Program-made: the position numbers and the translations under genes | The notes under the pieces: model-generated | Databases searched by the model: none | What the model was told of the DNA's origin: nothing | What the model saw: only the letters and a program-made list of their open reading frames with translations | Part shown: positions 13,745-17,378 of the stretch, in pieces | Layout of the letters: the number at the start of each line of letters is the position of its first letter | Numbering within the stretch: the stretch's first letter is position 1 | Origin: Actinomycetota bacterium | GTDB lineage: Bacteria; Actinomycetota; Actinomycetes; Propionibacteriales; Propionibacteriaceae | Direction of reading: 5' to 3' | Length of the DNA stretch: 17,378 nucleotides | Assembly: GCA_016213595.1 (NCBI GenBank) | Contig: JACRAA010000088.1 | Coordinates: 1-17,378 of the forward strand

Positions 13745-13801
13745 CCCTCCACGAGCCGGATGGCCCTCCACGGGCCGGATCGCCCTCCAGGAGCCGGATG
13801 G
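13745..13801. repeat. Three tandem 19-bp repeats upstream of mrp
   Basis: The units are 13745-13763, 13764-13782 and 13783-13801. The first reads CCCTCCACGAGCCGGATGG; the others differ by two or three bases each. The array lies in the intergenic space between the DUF1003 stop and mrp. GGCCC/GGGCC across the first junction (13762-13776) can form a 5-bp hairpin. Confidence 0.85.
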
Positions 13802-13808
13802 GCTGCGC

Positions 13809-13835
13809 GCCTCTGCTGCCCTGAGGCTCAGAGGC
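13809..13835 (-). terminator. Weak hairpin at the end of the DUF1003 gene
   Basis: GCCTCTG (13809-13815) and CAGAGGC (13829-13835) pair over 7 bp with a 13-nt loop, and the gene's last codons lie in one arm. A shorter alternative stem CTGAG/CTCAG (13821-13831) competes with it. No T-tract. Confidence 0.3.
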
Positions 13836-14361
13836 TCCCCTCGGCGTCCTCGAGCAGCACCGGCTCGTCCTCCCGGTCCTCGAGGTCCTCCAGGAACTCC
13901 CGCAGCTCCGAGCGGATGAAGTCGCGGGTGGCGAGCTCGCCGACCCGCATGCGAAGGCCGGCGATCTCACGGGCCAGGAAGTCCATGTCGGCGCGCGACT
14001 GCGCCGCCTGCTTGCGGTCGTCCTCCTGCGCGATCCGGTCCCGGGCCTCCTGCCGGTACTGCGCGAGCAGGATCAGCGGTGCCGCGTACGACGCCTGGAG
14101 GCTGAGCACGAGCGTGAGGAAGATGAACGGGTACGGGTCGAACCTGAGGCCCCCCGGCGCCAGCGTGTTCCACAGGGCCCACAGGATCACGATGAGCGAC
14201 ATCCAGCCGAGGAAGCCCGCTGTCCCCATGAACTTGGCAAAGCTCTCCGCGAACGCGCCCACGATCTCGGAGTCAAGACGGATGCGTGGGACCAGGCTCC
14301 TCCTCACCGGGCCCGGCGAGTTGAGCCGCTCGACGTCGATGCGCTTCCGAGCCCTAGCCAC
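13828..14361 (-). CDS. DUF1003 membrane protein
   Basis: A 177-aa inner-membrane protein. There are two helices, about residues 46-66 and 77-99, and between and after them the DUF1003 signature: FDPYPFIFLTLVLSLQASYAAPLILLAQ then a basic QYRQEARDR. Residues 100-160 are charged and probably form a coiled coil in the cytoplasm, ending in an acidic tail. The GTG start lies inside the last codons of the MgtE-N gene (8-base overlap), so translation is coupled and the two products are made together. The family's molecular role is unknown; constant pairing with MgtE-N/CBS proteins in Actinobacteria suggests an ion-handling complex, which is an inference from neighbourhood only. Confidence 0.88.
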   Translation of the reverse strand: MARARKRIDVERLNSPGPVRRSLVPRIRLDSEIVGAFAESFAKFMGTAGFLGWMSLIVILWALWNTLAPGGLRFDPYPFIFLTLVLSLQASYAAPLILLAQYRQEARDRIAQEDDRKQAAQSRADMDFLAREIAGLRMRVGELATRDFIRSELREFLEDLEDREDEPVLLEDAEGSL

Positions 14362-15628
14362 GACGGTCCTCGTCCGGGGTCAGGGCGCCCTCCATCTGAA
14401 GCCCTCGCCAGTCCTCGGGCAGCATGTGGTCGAGGACGTCGTCGACGGTGACCGCTCCGAGCAGGTGGTGGTCGGTGTCCACGACGGGGACGACGAGGAC
14501 GTCGTACGTCGCGAAGTACCGGCTCACCGTCGCCAGCTCCGCCGACGGGAGCAGGGGCCGCAGCTCGCGGTCGATGAGGGCGGACACCAGGGTCGAGGGC
14601 GGCTCGCGCAACAGCCGCTGGAGGTGGACGCCACCGATGTAGCGGCCCGTCGGCGACTCGAGCGGGGGCCGGCAGACGAACACCATCCCTGCGAGCGCCG
14701 GAGGCACCTCCTCGACCCGCGCGAGCGCGAGCGCGTCGGCGACCGTCGAGTCCGGCGCGACGATGACGGGCTCGGGCGTCATCATGCCGCCGGCGCTGTC
14801 GTCGTCGTACACCAGCAGGTCCCGCACGTCCTGCGCGTCCTCGGGCCGCATCCGCTCGAGCAGTGTCTCGGCGACGTCGTCCGGCAGCTCCGCGATGAGG
14901 TCGGCGGCGTCGTCAGGGTCCATCTCCTCGAGGACGTCCGCCGCGCGCTCGGGGTCCAGCAGCGTGATGAGGTCGACCTGCTCGTCCTCGGGGAGCTCCT
15001 CGAGCGCATCGGCGAGCTGCCGGTCGTCGAGGGCATGGGCCACCTCGACGCGCCGCTCCGGCGCCATGTCGTGGAGCTCGCGGGCCACGTCGGCGGGCTT
15101 CATGTCGACCATCTCGGCAAGCAGAGCCTCGTCGCCCTCGAGCGTGCCGGCGCCCAGGTCGGGCACGTCCTGCCAGGGGACGATCGACACGGGGACCCGG
15201 CTGGAGAACTGGAGGGCCTTCGGGATGTCGCGCAGCGCGACCTTGGTCACCTCCCAGTCGTCACCCCGGCCGGCGTGCATCGCGACGTCGAAGATCGTCA
15301 TCGGGTTGCTCGTACCGCGCCGTACGACCCGGCGTCCCTGGAGGTCCTCCAGCACCAGCGTCTCGCCTTCGCGGCGGTGGAAGCGGCGCGTGTTCACGAC
15401 GCCGGAGACGACGATCTGGACGGCGTCGATCGAGTACACGCGCTCCATGGGCAGGTACGCCCTGCGGCGGGCGAACAGCTCCGCGACCAGACCTTTGACC
15501 CGCGGCGGCCGGCCCTGCCCGCGCACCTGGATCACGACGTCGTGGAGCTTCCCGATCGAGTCCCCGTCGACGTCGATGATGGGTAGCCCACGCAGTCGTG
15601 AGATGTACATCGTCGTCGGAGCAGCCAC
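14354..15628 (-). CDS. Soluble PRC-barrel / MgtE-N / CBS-pair protein (no transporter domain)
   Basis: A 424-aa protein. Order of domains: a PRC-barrel-like region at about 8-75 (SRLRGLPIIDVDGDSIGKLHDV), a linker with a second beta-rich region, an MgtE N-terminal superhelical domain at about 160-270 built of short acidic helices (LEELPEDEQVDLITLLDPERAADVLEEMDPDDAADLIAEL), and two CBS domains at about 281-345 and 347-405. In full MgtE Mg2+ channels these parts sense Mg2+ and gate five membrane helices; here no membrane helix follows. It is therefore probably a cytoplasmic sensor, not a transporter. The start is GTG at 15628, six bases after TACCCT; the frame runs further upstream without a start signal. 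It overlaps the DUF1003 gene. The homologue is Rv1232c (from memory). Confidence 0.88.
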   Translation of the reverse strand: MAAPTTMYISRLRGLPIIDVDGDSIGKLHDVVIQVRGQGRPPRVKGLVAELFARRRAYLPMERVYSIDAVQIVVSGVVNTRRFHRREGETLVLEDLQGRRVVRRGTSNPMTIFDVAMHAGRGDDWEVTKVALRDIPKALQFSSRVPVSIVPWQDVPDLGAGTLEGDEALLAEMVDMKPADVARELHDMAPERRVEVAHALDDRQLADALEELPEDEQVDLITLLDPERAADVLEEMDPDDAADLIAELPDDVAETLLERMRPEDAQDVRDLLVYDDDSAGGMMTPEPVIVAPDSTVADALALARVEEVPPALAGMVFVCRPPLESPTGRYIGGVHLQRLLREPPSTLVSALIDRELRPLLPSAELATVSRYFATYDVLVVPVVDTDHHLLGAVTVDDVLDHMLPEDWRGLQMEGALTPDEDRRG

Positions 15629-15634
15629 GCGAGA

Positions 15635-15640
15635 AGGGTA
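15635..15640 (-). promoter_or_regulatory. Leaderless -10 element of the MgtE-N/DUF1003 unit
   Basis: The minus strand reads TACCCT, then six bases (TCTCGC), then GTG at 15628. This shortens the open frame by 20 codons relative to the farthest upstream start. Confidence 0.6.
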
Positions 15641-15680
15641 GACCGCTCGCGGCGTCGGGGCACGCTGACACCCGGCGAGT

Positions 15681-15706
15681 GGACCCACCGTCCCGCGGTG
15701 CTGTCC
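15681..15706 (-). terminator. Hairpin after the CitE-like gene
   Basis: CACCG (15686-15690) pairs with CGGTG (15696-15700), extended by GGAC (15681-15684) and GTCC (15703-15706) across a small internal loop. It starts four bases past the stop of the minus-strand gene. Confidence 0.5.
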
Positions 15707-15709
15707 CCG

Positions 15710-16576
15710 TCAGGTGTCGAGGGCGGTGATCGCGTCGTGGAGCGCGAGGACACGCTCGGCGGTCGCCACGTGGAGGTTCTCCACCATCCGCCCCCGGTAG
15801 GTCACCACGCCCGCGCCCTGAGCCGCGTTCCAGGCGTCGAGCAGGCCCCGGGCATCCTCGACGGCCTCCGCGCTCGGGGCATAGGCATCGTTGGCCCCCT
15901 CGACCTGGCTCGGGTGGATGAGCGTCTTGCCGTCGAACCCCAGCGCCCGGCCCTGTCGGCACTCGGCGAGGTAGCCCTCAGCGTTCGACAGGTCGTTGTA
16001 CACCCCGTCCAGCACGACGACGCCGGCGGCCTTCGCGCCGAGCACCGTGAGACCGAGGGCGGTCTGGAGCGGGAGCCGGCCCGGTACGTGCTCCACCCCG
16101 AGCTCCTTGACGAGGTCGTTGGTGCCCAGGACGAGGACGGTCAGGCGCTCGGACGCCCTGGCGATCTCGGCCACCTGCAGGACGGCGGCGGGCGTCTCGA
16201 CCATCGCCCACAGTGCTGTGTGCTCCGGGGCGGCGTGCCTCTCGAAGGCGGCGACCAGCGCCTGTACGGTCTCGGCCGAGTCCACCTTCGGCACGACCAC
16301 AGCGTCAGGCCCGGCCGGGCACACGGCTGCGAGGTCCGCCTCGTGCCACTCCGTACCGACCGCGTTCACCCGTACGGCGAGCTCCCGGCGGCCGAAGCCA
16401 CCGGTTCGTACGGCCTCGACCGCAGCCTGCCGGGCGGCTGGCTTCGCGTCGGGGGCCACGGCGTCCTCGAGGTCGAGGATGACGCCGTCGCACGGCAGGG
16501 TCCGGGCCTTCTCGAGGGCGCGGGCGTTGGAGGCGGGCAGGTACAGCACCGAGCGGCGGGGACGGTAGTCGGCCAT
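15710..16576 (-). CDS. CitE-like HpcH/HpaI aldolase family acyl-CoA lyase
   Basis: A 288-aa metal-dependent TIM-barrel enzyme. SVLYLPASNARALEKA (9-24) is the CoA-binding N-terminus. GVILDLEDAV (31-40) supplies the acidic residues, AVRVN (67-71) the catalytic Arg69, AMVETPAAV (124-132) the metal ligand Glu127, and GTNDL Asp154. These are shared by citrate lyase beta (CitE), malyl-CoA and citramalyl-CoA lyases. The true citrate lyase partners citD and citF are absent, so it probably acts on a free acyl-CoA such as malyl-CoA or citramalyl-CoA, but the substrate cannot be read from sequence. The ATG start is set by TACGGT seven bases upstream; the long open frame beyond it is antisense to the neighbouring gene. 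Confidence 0.88.
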   Translation of the reverse strand: MADYRPRRSVLYLPASNARALEKARTLPCDGVILDLEDAVAPDAKPAARQAAVEAVRTGGFGRRELAVRVNAVGTEWHEADLAAVCPAGPDAVVVPKVDSAETVQALVAAFERHAAPEHTALWAMVETPAAVLQVAEIARASERLTVLVLGTNDLVKELGVEHVPGRLPLQTALGLTVLGAKAAGVVVLDGVYNDLSNAEGYLAECRQGRALGFDGKTLIHPSQVEGANDAYAPSAEAVEDARGLLDAWNAAQGAGVVTYRGRMVENLHVATAERVLALHDAITALDT

Positions 16577-16583
16577 GACGGCG

Positions 16584-16589
16584 ACCGTA
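16584..16589 (-). promoter_or_regulatory. Leaderless -10 element of the CitE-like gene
   Basis: The minus strand reads TACGGT, then seven bases (CGCCGTC), then ATG. No Shine-Dalgarno. Confidence 0.6.
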
Positions 16590-16630
16590 GCAAGCCCGTG
16601 TCCAGGCTGTGGTGCCGGGGGCGCGCCGCC

Positions 16631-16653
16631 TAACCTGGGAACCGACGAGGAGG
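16631..16653 (+). promoter_or_regulatory. Candidate -10 and ribosome-binding site of the YflT-like gene
   Basis: TAACCT (16631-16636) is a possible -10. GAGGAGG (16647-16653) is a strong Shine-Dalgarno seven bases before the ATG. The transcript would therefore carry a short leader, in contrast to the divergent CitE-like gene. Confidence 0.5.
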
Positions 16654-16660
16654 ATGTCTG

Positions 16661-17182
16661 ATGACACAGGACCCTTACCTGCGACCCGTAGGTTCCCGGC
16701 CCAGCCGTACCGCCAGCATGTTCGACCTGGAGTACCCGCGCTCCGTGGGCGTCTTCGAGACGTACGCCGCGGCGGAGAAGGCGGTCGACTACCTCGCAGA
16801 CAACGGCTTCCCCGTGGGGAACCTGGCGATCGTGGGCACGGACCTTCGGACGGTCGAGCGCGTTCTCGCGCGGCGGACGTGGCGGACGGTCCTGCTGCAG
16901 GGGGCTGCGCAGGGGCTGAGCACCGCGCTGATCCTCTTCCTGGTGCTGTGGCTGTTCGTCCCGGGCGCGAACGTGCTCGGCCTGCTGCTGGCGGCGTTCG
17001 CGTTCAGCATCCTCGTCAGCATGCTGTTCGCCGCGATCGGCTACAGCGTGAGCCGGGGTGCCCGTGACTTCACCTCGGTGCAGCAGACGGTCGCAACCCG
17101 CTACGAGGTGCTGTGCGAGCACAAGGTCGCCGAGCAGGCTCAGGAGCTGCTCGCGGGCATGGCTCCCGCCTCCGGCTTCTAG
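16661..17182 (+). CDS. General stress protein 17M (YflT)-like membrane protein
   Basis: A 173-aa protein. Residues about 27-75 (SVGVFETYAAAEKAVDYLADNGFPVGNLAIVGTDLRTVERVL) match the YflT/GSP17M domain of small stress proteins. Two hydrophobic helices follow at about 78-100 and 104-128, then a conserved C-terminal segment (TRYEVLCEHKVAEQAQELL). It is probably an inner-membrane protein with both ends on the same side. In Bacillus, YflT is part of the SigB general stress regulon; whether this one is stress-induced is unknown. The start is fixed by GAGGAGG at 7 bases. Rv1234 in the equivalent mycobacterial position is a likely homologue (from memory). The last codons lie in a 14-bp tandem repeat. 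Confidence 0.78.
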   Translation: MTQDPYLRPVGSRPSRTASMFDLEYPRSVGVFETYAAAEKAVDYLADNGFPVGNLAIVGTDLRTVERVLARRTWRTVLLQGAAQGLSTALILFLVLWLFVPGANVLGLLLAAFAFSILVSMLFAAIGYSVSRGARDFTSVQQTVATRYEVLCEHKVAEQAQELLAGMAPASGF

Positions 17183-17218
17183 CCTCCGTGTTCTAGCCTC
17201 CGTGTTCTAGCCTGCGAG
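17177..17218. repeat. 14-bp tandem repeat over two facing stop codons
   Basis: TTCTAGCCTCCGTG occurs at 17177-17190 and exactly again at 17191-17204. A third copy, TTCTAGCCTGCGAG (17205-17218), differs at three positions. The first unit contains the TAG of the YflT-like gene and the third contains the stop of the minus-strand gene. Confidence 0.9.
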
Positions 17219-17378
17219 CACCGCGAGGACTGTCTCCCCGGCGACCGTGCGCTGGCCAGGCAGGGGCACGACCGACGACCCGGCCGGCAGGAGCACCTCC
17301 ACCATGGACGCGAACCGCACGAGTCAGTACTTCTGCCAGAGAGCGACCTCGTAGCCGACGGCCACATCGCAGAGGAGG
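17207..17378 (-). pseudogene. psd: Phosphatidylserine decarboxylase, 3' end with an in-frame stop
   Basis: The last 38 sense codons read LVRFASMVEVLLPAG, then a Gly/Pro-rich segment ending GETVLAVLAG. This is the C-terminal end of the short-type phosphatidylserine decarboxylase, which makes phosphatidylethanolamine at the membrane. The same frame upstream reads DVAVGYEVALWQKY, then TGA (17324-17326), then LVRF. The family expects GDEV, GQKY and a Gly before LVRF. Each difference is one base: GAC to TAC, GGG to TGG, GGA to TGA. Either the gene is decaying or the window edge carries sequencing errors. The catalytic LGST self-cleavage site is expected upstream, outside the window. The call is confident for the family, less so for the broken state. 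Confidence 0.6.

Noticed and set aside
12842..15586. A 914-aa plus-strand open frame across mrp, DUF1003 and MgtE-N
   Set aside because: Ser/Arg-rich antisense sequence running over three recognised genes. It is a stop-free artefact of G+C content.
14354..15628. MgtE magnesium transporter
   Set aside because: No membrane helices follow the CBS pair. Only the regulatory half is present.
16577..17122. Long N-terminal extension of the CitE-like protein
   Set aside because: It is antisense to the YflT-like gene, has low-complexity composition, and the ATG at 16576 has a -10 at the right distance.
17324..17326. TGA within the psd frame as a selenocysteine codon or programmed read-through
   Set aside because: The family has glycine here, GGA to TGA is one base, neighbouring changes are of the same kind, and no SECIS-like hairpin is seen immediately downstream.
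1..17378. Mobile element, prophage, CRISPR array, toxin-antitoxin or defence system
   Set aside because: No transposase, integrase, tRNA, spaced repeats or recognisable defence genes; the gene order is core-genome-like.

Overview
This is a gene-dense window (about 70% G+C by eye) from a high-GC Gram-positive actinobacterium. The evidence is the actinobacterial form of DapD, a GlgM-type glycogen synthase beside GlgC, a DUF3117 protein, a TB7.3-like lone biotin carrier, TatB next to Mrp, and a DUF1003/MgtE-N pair. The gene order is a shortened version of the Mycobacterium tuberculosis Rv1177-Rv1234 region (from memory: fdxC, dapC, dapD, dapE, LOG, a DivIVA-domain protein, DUF3117, glgM, glgC, O-methyltransferase, tatB, mrp, DUF1003, MgtE-N). 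The family cannot be fixed from this window; Nocardioidaceae-like Propionibacteriales is only a guess.

Layout. 1-836: 3' part of a CocE/PepX-type hydrolase. 906-1760(-): SMP-30/gluconolactonase-like enzyme. 1851-3277(+): 7Fe ferredoxin overlapping dapC. 3283-5145(-): dapD followed by a membrane-anchored lysozyme-like protein. 5211-6278(+): dapE. 6308-7563(+): LOG-family protein, small membrane DivIVA-domain protein and a 55-aa DUF3117 protein. 7624-10168: divergent glgM and glgC. 10191-10853(-): O-methyltransferase. 10892-11997(+): biotin carrier and dapA. 12052-12483(+): tatB. 12541-15628(-): mrp, DUF1003 and MgtE-N/CBS. 15710-16576(-): CitE-like lyase. 16661-17182(+): YflT-like stress membrane protein. 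17207-end(-): broken 3' end of a phosphatidylserine decarboxylase. No stretch longer than 100 bases lacks a gene. No RNA gene, IS element, CRISPR array or phage gene was seen.

How the genes work together. Four enzymes of the succinylase branch of diaminopimelate/lysine synthesis are present (dapA, dapD, dapC, dapE). They supply lysine and the peptidoglycan cross-linking residue, and dapD shares a transcript with a probable wall-acting lysozyme-fold protein. glgC and glgM make ADP-glucose and maltose-1-phosphate for glycogen. TatB serves protein export, and Mrp is a probable Fe-S carrier.

The most consistent unexplained structure is in the signals. Eleven starts have a TANNNT-like -10 hexamer exactly 6 or 7 nt upstream and no Shine-Dalgarno, which is the arrangement for leaderless mRNA (ten match TANNNT, glgM is off by one base). 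Convergent genes meet at hairpins that often contain the stop codons. Two terminator-like hairpins lie directly against the next gene's -10. GTAC is built repeatedly from rare synonymous codons. I found no obvious new defence or mobile system; the DUF1003/MgtE-N pair and the biotin carrier/DapA pair are the best candidates for undescribed biology.
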